Assembly (NCBI RefSeq): GCF_040581485.1 | Contig: NC_090133.1 | Span: 10,664,001 to 10,728,000, forward strand | Reading direction: 5' to 3' | DNA from: Linepithema humile | Lineage: Eukaryota; Arthropoda; Insecta; Hymenoptera; Formicidae | Length of the DNA stretch: 64,000 nucleotides | Shown: positions 33,698 to 43,165 of the stretch, in pieces | Layout: the number at the start of each line of letters is the position of its first letter | Position numbering within the stretch: the first letter of the stretch is position 1 | Made by a program: the position numbers and the translations under genes | Notes under the pieces: model-generated | Databases searched by the model: none | Told to the model about the DNA's origin: nothing | Seen by the model: only the letters and a program-made list of their open reading frames with translations

Positions 33698-33867
33698 TAA
33701 AATAAAATAAAAACTATAATAATAAAATAAAAACTATAATAATATAATAATATAATAAAAACTATAATAAAAAAAAAAAAAAATCGCGGGACCATCATCT
33801 GAAACAGAAAAATTCTATTAATAATCTGAAAATATTAAGTATGATACTTATCGAATGTAATACTTAC
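33077..33867. other. Spacer with GT microsatellite
   Basis: AT-rich DNA with (GT)n at about 33641-33698 and AATAAA-rich tracts. TTATCCACTGACCTATCCTA near 33222 recurs in altered form in copy B (about 53128 and 58240), so this is Polinton terminal DNA. No gene was seen. Confidence 0.5.
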
Positions 33868-34295
33868 GGTTGTACATCATCGTCCGCAGAATGCGCCTCT
33901 CTCACCGCTCTCAATACATCAGCGGTGCGCGCCACATCGCTTTCCATTTGTTGGAATTGTGTTGTCAAAATGTCCAATGAGCGGTACACCGATAGCAAGT
34001 TTACCCGTATATCCTGCCTGTAAGCAAAATAAAAACAAAATAATATAGGATGAAGATTAAATCTGTCATATGTAATATCAAATAGCAATACTTACAGCGA
34101 TGTCAGTATCACCCCGTTTTCACGCCCATGCACATCATATTCAATTCGAAAATTGTGCAGCACGTGTTGTTGCTGCACATTTCTCGTCGCCTCTTCAAAA
34201 TGATACACCGCACCATGCAGGACGGTGATCCGGTCCATCACAGCCCTCATCAACTGCTCAATCTCATGTATTTCAATTGTATATAATTGTGCCAT
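33868..34295 (-). CDS. Spliced coiled-coil protein of Polinton A
   Basis: Exons 34295-34096 and 34017-33868 join in frame across a GTAAGT donor and a TTACAG acceptor. The result is about 116 aa, with an in-frame TAA just past a possible second donor at 33867. The sequence is heptad-like (EIEQLMRAVMDRITVLHGAV; QFQQMESDVARTADVLRAV), predicting a helical coiled coil. A TATA-like CTATAAAAAT lies on the minus strand near 34390. It is on the same strand as the capsid genes and may be a minor virion component; that is inference. Confidence 0.5.
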
Positions 34296-34540
34296 TTTTT
34301 TTTTTTTTTTTTTTTTTTAATCACAAACTGTTACTCACAAACTCGTGAACTGTAGGAGACGTGTGACGGTCCCAACCTCCAACGCATTTTTATAGTACGT
34401 CCCTTAGATGTGGTGCAAATCTATGTGACCGCTCTACGGGGGTTATCTTTTCAAACATACTCCAAATTTATAATTTTGAAACATAATTCTTCTCCCGAGT
34501 AACCGAATATCAGTCGATAGGTGTTTGATAGATGTAGTAT

Positions 34541-34860
34541 AAACTACCGCGGCATAAACAAATCTCATAATATCATAGCGACTCCATATAATGAGTTTGA
34601 CACCCATGAAATTCTTCTCTCACGAGGATGTATTACTATTATTTACAAACCACCGCGGCATAAACAAATCGTACAAGAGATATTATAGCGACTCCATATA
34701 ATGAGTTTGATACCCGTGAATATTTCTCTCACGAGGTTGTATTACTATTATTTACAAACTACTACAGCAAAAACAAAAGATACGTATGACACACGTGAAT
34801 ACTAATCTCACAAGGATGCCTTACACTCATGAAAAGTTAAATTAATGTATGATAAATGTT
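34541..34860 (+). repeat. Tandem repeat, about 107-bp period, three copies
   Basis: Units start at 34541, 34647 and 34756 with AAACTACCGCGGCATAAACA or a variant and contain CGACTCCATATAATGAGTTT. The third is diverged. No frame is kept through it. Confidence 0.8.
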
Positions 34861-34882
34861 AAAAATTGTTTCAACTGAGCCT

Positions 34883-35029
34883 CTAACGCCTTTCACGATT
34901 ACGAGGGGGGACGGGAGGTGCTTGAGTCGTCCTCGGACGAGGCTCGACCACAGCTATCGGCTTGTGGTACACTCCGCAATCCTTACACTTCTCGTATTCG
35001 GAATTTTTTCTATTCTGATCACGCTCCAT
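34883..35029 (-). CDS. Possible 48-aa CxxC protein
   Basis: Minus-strand ATG at 35029 to TAG at 34883. The short protein has EKCKDCGVYHKP (Cys-x2-Cys) and a Pro-rich, Arg-rich tail (APPVPPRNRERR). A good TATA box (TATATAAAG on the minus strand, near 35098-35106) lies about 70 bases upstream. Its CxxC-HKP end recalls the CTLCKPK end of the 87-aa protein. It may be real because of the promoter, but no second copy is in the window to test it. Confidence 0.4.
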   Translation of the reverse strand: MERDQNRKNSEYEKCKDCGVYHKPIAVVEPRPRTTQAPPVPPRNRERR

Positions 35030-35153
35030 TTTCTATACTTTTTTTTTTCTCCACCGCGTGCACACTTTGAACTGATAAATTACTCTCTTCCGCACACTTT
35101 ATATACAGCTCGACGCAAAAACGTCAATTTCGCTGTAGTAATAAACGTTAAAA

Positions 35154-35564
35154 GACGTTCGATAGACGTTCAAAGATGTACAATAGACGTTCGATAGACG
35201 TACGAGAGACGTTCAAAGATGTACAATAGACGTTCGATAGACGTACGAGAAACGTTAAAAGACGTACAATAGACGTTCGATAGACGTACGAGAGACGTTC
35301 AAAGACGTACAATAGATGTACGATAGACGTTCGATAGACGTACAATAGACGTTCGATAGACGTACGAGAGACGTTCGATAGACGTACGAGAGACGTTCAA
35401 AGACGTACAATAGACGTTTGATAGATGTAAGAGAGACGTTCAAAGACGTTCAAAGACGTACAATAGATGTACGAGAGGCGTACGATAGACGTTCAATAGA
35501 TGTTAAAAGTAGTTCGATTGACGTTCAAAGACGTACAATAGACGTTCGATATACGTACGAGATA
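35154..35564 (+). repeat. GACGT array with 10-11-bp period, about 38 units
   Basis: Units such as GACGTTCGATA, GACGTACGAGA, GACGTTCAAA and GACGTACAATA follow each other without gaps for about 411 bp, all 10 or 11 bp long, mean 10.8. The GACGT core is kept in most units and the 3' half varies. It lies between the left-end genes and the capsid gene block of Polinton A. The open frames over it are artefacts. Confidence 0.9.
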
Positions 35565-35658
35565 AGCGTTAGGTCATATTACATGGTGGATTATGTGATG
35601 GGTAAAAGGTGGAATAAAAGTCATACGAGTGTGATATACATCATTTTATTAACATAAA

Positions 35659-36198
35659 TCATAGTTGTTTTACACGTTTGTTACACTCAAACCACCACTT
35701 GTACAATTTGCAAACATTCCGCATAGCGCAATGTCTCGTGTGATACGCGCAGCGCAAGGTTCCGATTACATCCAAGTTCGTCAGGCGTGCGACATCTTCG
35801 TAATCCGCATCTATTATTTCAATCTCTACATCATCTTCCAAAATTTCACACAACCACTTTTTCTTCTCGAGTCCTTTCACGTATATCAGAGGCGGTTCCG
35901 TACCAATGGCATTGTTGATAAGGCTTTTCATCTGACTGTACGAGACGTGTCCATCTTCCCATTGGAAGCCGTGGTGGTGTATCCGTAACCAACACGCCAG
36001 CGATTTTTCCGATTTCGTCAACAGATACCACGGTACGTGTTCACGAAATACGTAATGAGACAGCGTTTCGCCATCTCGAAGTACCGCTGCTTCTTTCACG
36101 ATAAAAATGTTGTTGAACGCGTAATCTTGCAAGTCGACGAAAATTGGTACGTTAGACATCGTCGTCGATCGTCGGAAAACTGACGTTCCCATTCGCAT
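35659..36198 (-). CDS. Polinton-associated conserved protein, 166-179 aa
   Basis: The likely start is the ATG at 36159 (MSNVPIFVDLQDY), because this is a natural beta-strand start; the upstream ATG at 36198 adds 13 residues. The order VPIFVDLQ, FIVKEAAVL, PLIYVKGLEKKKWLCEIL, DADYEDVARL and CAYHTRHCAMRNVCKLYKWW suggests an RNase H-like alpha/beta fold, with the last segment recalling the H-x3-AL-x2-A helix of DEDD exonucleases. I offer this as a hypothesis only. It directly follows the major capsid gene on the same strand. Copy B's version would lie beyond the window. Confidence 0.65.
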   Translation of the reverse strand: MRMGTSVFRRSTTMSNVPIFVDLQDYAFNNIFIVKEAAVLRDGETLSHYVFREHVPWYLLTKSEKSLACWLRIHHHGFQWEDGHVSYSQMKSLINNAIGTEPPLIYVKGLEKKKWLCEILEDDVEIEIIDADYEDVARLTNLDVIGTLRCAYHTRHCAMRNVCKLYKWWFECNKRVKQL

Positions 36199-36217
36199 AC
36201 GTCTAATTTATAACTTT

Positions 36218-37417
36218 TCACACGAGTCTGCGCACAATGTTGTTCAGTGGATTATATTCGACCAATCGATCGTGTATAATGAGACAATAGGCGGTGGTGT
36301 TGGCCGGTATATTTTCCTTACAATCAAATTCTATTCGCACGTCAACGGTGGCGCTCTTGACAGAGTCGTTTTGTCGCGAACAATCTATGACTACGAACGG
36401 ACCGGCTTTCGAGAATTCATCGATGTCCAAATACGTATCGTCCTGTTCGTAATAGGCTTTGCGGAAACGCGCATACATATTGTACAGTATAGCGTATCGA
36501 CTCTTGTCGAAATCCAAATTCATGTCGTACGGATAAAAATCTGAATTCAGATGCAGTCTCACATTGGTGAGTTTACAAGCGTCAAATTGCGTAGCGTTTT
36601 CAGACAGTACGTTTTTTCGACCGGTCTGGAGAGCGAAGATTACGTATCGCGGTTTTTCCAATTGCGTCGCGGCTTTGACCGCCCAGGAATGCTTCGTTGT
36701 ATTCTGCAGCAGAAGAAACTCGTACAGATCCCACGAACGGAAGCACACGCTCAGATATCGTCCGCTTTCCAAAGTTCGAAGAAGAGACAGCTTGTTGACT
36801 TCGCTCAGAGATACGTGCGGCATTCGCCACTGTATCTTAAGTAGTTTGATCGTTGGATTCGCACCAGCTCGTCCTACGAGACAATTGTTATCGTTGCGCG
36901 ATCGTATCAATACAAGTTCGTGACGAGCGTTGATTACAATCCGTTTGTAGTCCTCGCAGAATCCAAACAGAGCATTGAGCGGAACGCAAAAATTAAAGTT
37001 TCCATCGAGCAACGGATTTCCATCCGGATTCCACGATGCGTATTTCAGCGTCTTGCTCTTCTCCGTCGTCAGCGGTACATAGTTTTTGATCGTGCTCGTT
37101 ATTCCAACGTTTCTGTTACGATCGATTTCAACTCCGTCGAGCTCGTATCGCATTTCATCAAACATGAACGCGACACAATTATTTTCCATTATACACACGT
37201 TATCTCTATTCTCACCGGTAGGATTCATAACGAGTTTTCCTTCAACGTAGAGAAAACTCTCACACGGCAACGTGTACAAATCCTGTTGCTGTATAGGTAT
37301 TCGTATCTCATCGCTGTGTCCCAACGTCGTATTAGCGTACGGATTTTACGTGTGCATCTCATATTTCACGATACGCTCGTCGAAGACGTGCTCGTCAGCG
37401 ATGTCGAGTATATCCAT
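36218..37417 (-). pseudogene. MCP: Major capsid protein (double jelly roll), copy A
   Basis: Hexon-like capsid protein that would build the icosahedral shell. The full frame is 399 codons from the ATG at 37417. The body reads FRKAYYEQDD, then FVVIDCSRQNDSVKSATVDV and a closing AYCLIIHDRLVEY, as in the Polinton/adintovirus capsid family. Codon 24 is TAA (37346-37348) where copy B has a Tyr codon, and a codon is inserted just after. A start at the Met at 37324 would still give a 368-aa protein lacking the first 31 residues. Penton and protease genes follow upstream on the same strand. Confidence 0.85.
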
Positions 37418-37567
37418 CTCTTTAAACGTTTCTCACAACGAATCCCAACGATTTTAAAAAGTTTACGTTCGTCGTACTGAGCCTCTTGAATGGTGATGTT
37501 TTCCCAATTTTCGTTGTTCTCTTAATCACTCGTTGTTCGTTCAACACGAGCATTTCCTCGCACCACG

Positions 37568-38268
37568 TCACCGCAAGTGCAGTCTGATGGTAATCTCCTC
37601 TCCGCGAAAATCGATCAATCGTCCGTCTTGATCCACCACACGCACGGTGATATCGGTAACGCTCCTCGCGATGACCGGAAGGTAAATGATTTGCGCCGGT
37701 GTTTCCGAGACTTTATATCCCGAAGGCACGTTCGGTGAAAATTCGTGTATCGTGTGCACCGACTTGTCGTTGGCGTACGCCCCGTGGTTATGCTGCATTC
37801 CACTCGAATAATGTTTACGTTGACGATGTTTACCGAGGAATCTGATTCGTGCAACTTTCTCGGTTCCAGTATACGACCCGTCGAAAATCCAAACAGCGGT
37901 CCGATGGTATTCGGTTTGGCGAAATTTATTCGAAAAGCGCACATGATTTCACTCTTCATGGTATTAACGTTGGGACGAAGTGACAATGGATAATCTTGCT
38001 CTTCACTTTTTCCTCGTTTTTGCAGTATCGCGCGTTTCAGATAAGAAGCAATGGCGTCCAATTCGTACGATCCTTCGGGAATTGTAATTTCTTCGTCATT
38101 GTCGTCGAAATAAAATTTATCGTTCGCTACCGTCACGTTCGGAATCGTGTTGTAGGTCTCCATCGTGGTTAGACCGAGCTCGTAGTCCCCATCGCTCAAG
38201 TCTATCGGTGGAAAATAATCCACCGTGAGAACGCTGCTTTTACCGCTTAGAGTGAGCGTCAGCGACAT
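37568..38268 (-). pseudogene. mCP: Penton-like minor capsid protein, copy A, frameshifted
   Basis: Single-jelly-roll vertex protein. It begins MSLTLTLSGKSSVLTVDYF and matches the intact 242-aa copy B gene closely to RVECSI. There the frame changes at about 37785, and the C-terminal third (GYKVSETPAQIIYLP onward, to 37568) lies in another frame. The start codon overlaps the end of the protease gene, as in copy B. Confidence 0.88.
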
Positions 38269-39290
38269 TGCCGAGATTCCATCGACGACTGATGTCGATC
38301 GATGGCGGATCGATTTTTATATCTATTTTCTGAAGGAACAGGAGGCACAATTGTCCGCAGATCGTTTGATCGTACGTCTGGTAGACCGTGCGATTGTACG
38401 TTATCGTTGTATCGGTGTCTCCGAGGTAGCGTGTAAGCTCCTTCGGCGGTTGCAAATTGCCAAAGCTGTCAAAGTATACGGCGCGATCGCCTCTCTTGGC
38501 GTACGCCACTCAATGCGTGCCCGGCCCGTCGACATCGTCCAAATTCACGATACCGCTCTCATTTTTATGTATCTTGTCGGGTAAAGCGTTACGCATGTAG
38601 ACACCTCGGAAATACGGTACTCGCATACGCTTCGCTATTTGTAACAACTGTAGATTGGTGGTGGCATCCACGGGCATCTCTATCGTTTTTTCAACGTTTT
38701 TTTTTTCTCTTCAATTCTTTGCCCCGTTTGTACGGAGCGAGATAAATCCCCCGTCCTTCCATTGCTTTATTGTGACGTTTCGTCTCTTCGAGTTGTCGTC
38801 GCGCGGCCTTAGAGTCGTTCACCGCCTTTGCAACACCCGCCGCTCCACCGGCAAGCGAACCGATGACTCCCAAGAGCGGTAACAACGATAACATACCACC
38901 GCGTTTCGCCGTCGGAAGCGTTCTCCTCTTGGTCTTCTTTCTCTTTGTCATACCCATCCCCAATTTCGTCTTTGCTTTCATAGCAGCCCATACGGCGGTA
39001 GCAGCAGCCCTCTCACCGAGAGTCGCGTCCGCAGCGGTGATCCGCACCCGCGCTTTATCGGCGAGAACGCGATCGGCCGCGTGGCGGTCCGCTGATTCGC
39101 GGTTTTGTGAGTACACGATGTCGTGATCGCGACACGCCGCGTCCAACGGATTGATACCTCGATCCCCTCGCGCGAGTCGTTTCCGCAGACGAGTCCCCGG
39201 CCCGCAAAATTGGTAGCCGGGTATGTGCAGCTCCAACGGTAGTCGATTTATCACACTGTTCAGTAAACCGGCACCCTTGTATCGTTTCAT
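38240..39290 (-). pseudogene. PRO: PLA2-adenain protease fusion, copy A, broken
   Basis: The N-terminal part (39290-38691) is open and carries the phospholipase A2 calcium loop YQFCGPGT and the catalytic HD in AACRDHDIVY. A frameshift in the A-rich lysine tract near 38700 and a TGA at 38510-38512 (where copy B has the Trp just after the protease His) break the C-terminal adenain domain. Its FDSFGN and ICGQLC motifs remain readable from 38509. The intact version is in copy B. It is transcribed away from the ATPase gene, from a shared promoter region. Confidence 0.9.
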
Positions 39291-39358
39291 AGAACGCGAA
39301 TTCTAACGTATCGCGTGTAAATCACAATTCCAACTGAGGTGTGTTTCGACAGCGATCA

Positions 39359-39370
39359 CCTATAAATAGG
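39359..39370. promoter_or_regulatory. Palindromic TATA box between divergent units, copy A
   Basis: CCTATAAATAGG reads as a TATA-type box on both strands. It lies 69 bases from the protease ATG (39290, minus) and 59 bases from the small upstream ORF (39429, plus). The same site is kept in copy B at 61628-61639, so a shared bidirectional core promoter is likely. Confidence 0.55.
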
Positions 39371-39428
39371 AGGCGCGTATCGATCATTAACTAGTAGAAT
39401 ATTAAAGTTTGTCGGACGACAAAGTACA

Positions 39429-39663
39429 ATGAATAACCGGGATAATAAGAAGGAACGGAAGGAGGTGAATGTCGCAAACGTGTATTGCTAATCGTGTGTT
39501 TGAAACAATATTTTTTTTTTTTTAGGATAATGTCCGAATCATGTATGGAAATAGAGATATTTTAGATCTAGCGACAAATATCCGAGCACCGCTCTTTCCA
39601 ACAACCGATGCTGCACACTCGTCGCGTAATAACAAGGTAGAGAAAGAGTCTGGTAAAAAATGA
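39429..39663 (+). CDS. 57-aa spliced ORF overlapping the ATPase start
   Basis: Exons 39429-39464 and 39526-39663 join in frame (GAG|GTGAAT donor, TTTAG|GATAAT acceptor) to give 57 aa, starting MNNRDNKKERKE and ending KVEKESGKK. The stop overlaps the ATPase ATG as ATGA. Copy B (61569-61336) keeps the start, intron, length and stop, with few substitutions, which argues that it is a real gene. It is small, charged and of unknown function. Confidence 0.65.
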
Positions 39664-40361
39664 AATTTGTACAACAACCGTACACGATCCGTGTGAAAAA
39701 CATGGATGATAAGACGCAAGGGGTTTGTGAGAAGGCGTGCAGACATGGTAAAATGCTGCCAAACACGATACGCGGTATCATTTGCGGTCCCTCGAATTGC
39801 GGTAAAACCAATGTAATGATTAGTCTGCTGGAAAATCCGAACGGTGTACGTTTCGAAAACGTGTACGTGTACTCGAAATCGTTGAATCAACCAAAGTATC
39901 GGTATCTCGAAAGATTGCTCGGATCAATCGATGAAATCGGCTACTTTACATTCTCGGACAACAACACAATTGTACCGCACAGCGAGGCGTTACCGAATTC
40001 CGTATTCGTCTTCGACGATATAGCGTGCGACAAGCAGAATGCAATACGCGAGTACTTTGCTATGGGTCGACATTCGAAGGTCGATTGTTTCTATCTGTGC
40101 CAAACGTACGCGAAAATACCTAAACATCTCGTGCGCGACAACGCGAATTTACTCGTAATATTCAAGCAGGATGGAACAAACCTTAAGCACGTCTACAACG
40201 ATCATGTGAATACGGACATGACGTACGAAGATTTCGGTACATTGTGTCACGCATGTTGGCGACACAAGTACGGTTTTTTAGTGATAGACAAGGATAGTGC
40301 GATTAACGATGGACGATACAGACGTGGTTTTAACGAGTTTGCGGTACCGCGGAATGGTTAA
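39660..40361 (+). CDS. ATP: A32/FtsK-HerA-type genome-packaging ATPase, copy A
   Basis: Pumps viral DNA into the capsid in related viruses. 233 aa with Walker A GPSNCGKT at residues 43-50, Walker B VFVFDD at 115-120, and a conserved CACWRHKYGFLVIDK near the end. It is intact and nearly identical to the copy B protein (61339-60638), differing at only a few residues. It sits in a plus-strand block with a small upstream ORF, two conserved unknowns and the integrase, all closely spaced or overlapping. Confidence 0.93.
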   Translation: MKFVQQPYTIRVKNMDDKTQGVCEKACRHGKMLPNTIRGIICGPSNCGKTNVMISLLENPNGVRFENVYVYSKSLNQPKYRYLERLLGSIDEIGYFTFSDNNTIVPHSEALPNSVFVFDDIACDKQNAIREYFAMGRHSKVDCFYLCQTYAKIPKHLVRDNANLLVIFKQDGTNLKHVYNDHVNTDMTYEDFGTLCHACWRHKYGFLVIDKDSAINDGRYRRGFNEFAVPRNG

Positions 40362-40381
40362 TCGTTCTCGAGACGTTGACG

Positions 40382-41473
40382 ATGACGCTCGACACGAAAG
40401 ATATCGACGAGAGGGAGAAGATCGCGAAGGAAATCGCTCATACGAGCGAGTCAATTCGCAAGAAGCACCGAACGTTGAAGACGGGTAGAGTGGAGCAAGA
40501 GACGCAATTGGAGAAACGGTTGAAACCGATCGTAGAGCCGTTGAAACGAATCGTCGAGAACATCAAGGGTGACGATGATTCGGTTGACGATCTCGAGATT
40601 AAAAACGAACCGGACATCAAACGAAAGCGAACAAGCTCTGAGAAGAAGAAAATCAAGCGTACTTCGTTGACGACATCGATACAGACCCCATTGACGTCAC
40701 CGATACAAGCCTCGACTCCGTTCCAGCCGCAAAAATTGGTGTTTGAAGCACCGACATATTTACCGACCGAAAACGTGTTCGAAACCACGGACCCGTCTTT
40801 CGTAACATCTGTGAGACAGACGATGCAAACGTCCGATGGTCGGGAAGCTCTGTACGGCCAAATGGGTCCGCTGGGTCAAGAGTACATCGGGGAGCTCTTG
40901 AGCGGTGACAAGAAGAGAGGGATCGACAACGTGTACGGTGTATACTTCAACGATGCGGGAACGTTTCTCGGAGACAAGGCCTTCGACATTGATAGAGACG
41001 ACAATGTGATCGTGGACGGTGTGGAATACGCTGGCACACCCGGCCTGTTTGAATTAATATTCAAAAGACTTCCCGACGATACACTGTGTACGGAGGCTGA
41101 CAAACAAAAATACAAGAGCATACTACTCGCTACTAACGCTCACAGACGCGGTCATAACGCGCATTTACCTGTTTTGGGAAACAAAGGATACAAATACAAA
41201 CATATCATCACACCTCTGATATCTAAGAAAGGTGGAGGTGTTGCACATCTCAACAAGAGAGGTGCGGGTCGCACGTTACCCAAGTGTAACGTACCACAGA
41301 CCATGACTGTGACCGACAACGCGGTCGATTACGTGCACTGGGATGATCCGAACGAATTGGTGGATCGCCTTCGATTGCTGGACGCCTCCCGTCAGGCGGG
41401 AAACAACGCGCACGACAACGAGTTTCTCTCGATTATCGAGGAACTGCGCGAAGCTGGTCTGATTATAAATTGA
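40382..41473 (+). CDS. Conserved Polinton protein, 363 aa, unknown role
   Basis: The ATG at 40382 starts MTLDTKDIDEREKIAKEI; a TTG six bases earlier is in frame. The N-terminal third is charged and helical, the middle is Pro/Thr-rich, and the C-terminal part has IDNVYGVYFNDAG, RGHNAHLPVLGNKGYKYKHI and a closing VHWDDPNELVDRLRLL with SIIEELREAGLI. I know this end from insect Polinton proteins of unknown function. It is open here; the copy B gene has a TGA near its end. It lies between the ATPase and the coiled-coil gene, so a virion or packaging role is possible. Confidence 0.8.
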   Translation: MTLDTKDIDEREKIAKEIAHTSESIRKKHRTLKTGRVEQETQLEKRLKPIVEPLKRIVENIKGDDDSVDDLEIKNEPDIKRKRTSSEKKKIKRTSLTTSIQTPLTSPIQASTPFQPQKLVFEAPTYLPTENVFETTDPSFVTSVRQTMQTSDGREALYGQMGPLGQEYIGELLSGDKKRGIDNVYGVYFNDAGTFLGDKAFDIDRDDNVIVDGVEYAGTPGLFELIFKRLPDDTLCTEADKQKYKSILLATNAHRRGHNAHLPVLGNKGYKYKHIITPLISKKGGGVAHLNKRGAGRTLPKCNVPQTMTVTDNAVDYVHWDDPNELVDRLRLLDASRQAGNNAHDNEFLSIIEELREAGLIIN

Positions 41474-41521
41474 TCACAGCTTTTCAACTATCGCCAGTAT
41501 TGCTCGTGTGATGCTACAGGA

Positions 41522-42073
41522 ATGTCTATCAACAAATTCGGACTACAGTTAGGAGGAAGCGACAGGGTGACGAGACAGAGCGGCGGAGTCTCGAAGAATT
41601 ACGTGCGCGAGAATTGTCTCTGCAAGGATGGTGAGGTTTTCAACGCCAAGTCACGCGTGATCAGACATCTCGCCGACCCTGAAGCGGACACCGACGCTGT
41701 CAACAAACTGCATCTGGATCATCACCTCAAGCTTATGAGCGATCGTGAGAATCGAAATCGTATGCTCTGTGAAAATTTTAAGCGAGAAGTATTTTCGAGA
41801 CTCGAAGATTCGGAAAATACCGAGCGGACCTGGAAGAGAGACCACGACGATTACATCGAGACCAGATACGTGGCGTTGAAACGACAGATTCACGATCTGA
41901 GAGGTCTCCTCAACGAGAGTGTAGCGCGACTCGATGGAAAACTCGTCGATCGCGAACGAGAGACGAAGAGTCTTGTCGAGCGAGAGATTCACAATCTTCG
42001 TAGAGCTGTGAGAAAAAATTTCATCGAATACTACGATGAGGCGATGAAGAAGAAACAGAACGAATCGCAATGA
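41522..42073 (+). CDS. Coiled-coil protein with tail-fibre-like motif, 183 aa
   Basis: Starts MSINKFGLQLGGSDRVTRQS. Residues near 38-60 read NAKSRVIRHLADPEADTDAV followed by NK, the wording of the trimeric start modules of phage tail fibres (LADP...TDAVNK). The rest is a long charged helix (about 80-183). The stop overlaps the integrase ATG as ATGA. It may be a fibre or spike, by analogy only. In copy B the gene is cut off after about residue 131 by a rearrangement. Confidence 0.75.
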   Translation: MSINKFGLQLGGSDRVTRQSGGVSKNYVRENCLCKDGEVFNAKSRVIRHLADPEADTDAVNKLHLDHHLKLMSDRENRNRMLCENFKREVFSRLEDSENTERTWKRDHDDYIETRYVALKRQIHDLRGLLNESVARLDGKLVDRERETKSLVEREIHNLRRAVRKNFIEYYDEAMKKKQNESQ

Positions 42074-43008
42074 GCAAGAAGGAAGCGGTGAGCCTGGAGA
42101 GGAGATCGCTCGTGGACGAGCTCCACGCACCGGCGAGAAGAAACTTTACGCGTCGGCCAGTCGTCGTGAAAGGATACGATGATTTGTGGCAGGCTGACAT
42201 TGTCGAGATGAGACCGTACTCGCGATCCAACGGCGGTTACAACTATATTCTAACCGTTATCGATGTGTTGAGCAAGTACGCGTGGGCTATGCCCTTAAAG
42301 ACCAAAGGTGGAATTGAAACGTCCAAAGCATTTTCCACGATATTTAGGGAGAGAATTCCGAAAAACTTGCAGACCGACCGTGGAAAAGAATTTTACAACA
42401 GAGATTTCCAAAATCTTGTCAAGAAACACGGCATCAATCATTATTCGACATACTCGGTTATGAAGGCTTCGGTGGTGGAACGATTCAATCGCACGTTAAA
42501 GAACGAAATGTGGAAGTTTTTTACGCTCACGGGATCGTACAGGTGGATCGACGATTTACCGCGATTGGTCTCGGAATACAACGGTCGTAAACATCGTACG
42601 ATCGGTATGCGCCCGATCGATGTCACTCCCGAGATCGCAAAGGGTCTCTTGAGCACCGTGTACAGTAGAATAAAAATTGCCGCGCCGGCAAAATTCAGGG
42701 TGGGTGATTCGGTGCGCGTGAGCAAATTCAAAACTGTATTCGAGAAAAGATACACGCCGAATTGGTCGACGGAGGTGTTTAAGATCGCCACGGTGCAACG
42801 TACCAATCCCGTGACGTATCTGATTAAAGATTATCGCGGAGATCCGGTCGCGGGAGGCTTTTACGAGCACGAATTGCTCAAGACCGCTCAACCCGACGTT
42901 TATCTCGTGGAGAAGGTGTTGCGTCGAAAGGACGACAAGGTGTTTGTAAAGTGGTTGGGATTCGACAATTCGCACAACTCTTGGATAAATAAAGACGATG
43001 TATTGTAA
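42070..43008 (+). CDS. INT: Retrovirus-type integrase with chromodomain, copy A
   Basis: Joins Polinton DNA into the host genome. 312 aa, open. The DDE triad is visible as WQADIVEM (Asp43), TDRGKEF (Asp103) and VVERFNRTLK (Glu137). An SH3-like block (FRVGDSVRVSKFKTVF) follows. The C-terminus is a chromodomain (YLVEKVLRRKDDKVFVKWLG, ending NSWINKDDVL), which in related elements directs integration to chromatin marks. It is last in the plus-strand block and converges with the polymerase gene. In copy B only the C-terminal tail remains. Confidence 0.93.
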   Translation: MSKKEAVSLERRSLVDELHAPARRNFTRRPVVVKGYDDLWQADIVEMRPYSRSNGGYNYILTVIDVLSKYAWAMPLKTKGGIETSKAFSTIFRERIPKNLQTDRGKEFYNRDFQNLVKKHGINHYSTYSVMKASVVERFNRTLKNEMWKFFTLTGSYRWIDDLPRLVSEYNGRKHRTIGMRPIDVTPEIAKGLLSTVYSRIKIAAPAKFRVGDSVRVSKFKTVFEKRYTPNWSTEVFKIATVQRTNPVTYLIKDYRGDPVAGGFYEHELLKTAQPDVYLVEKVLRRKDDKVFVKWLGFDNSHNSWINKDDVL

Positions 43009-43165
43009 TAAACTGTGTATATTTTACATTGCATTATAATAAACTATTATACATTTATATACAATGATGTTCTTTATTACTACAACATGTTACAATATAT
43101 ACATTTAAAACTAACAATGATAATAATACATAAAATATTAAACTATATAAATTACTAAGCATTAT

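Noticed and set aside
33613..33798. Thr-His repeat protein
   Set aside because: Translation of a GT microsatellite.
34856..35443. Plus- and minus-strand frames over the GACGT array
   Set aside because: Open only through the low-complexity array; residues repeat as RLSNVYRTS-like words.
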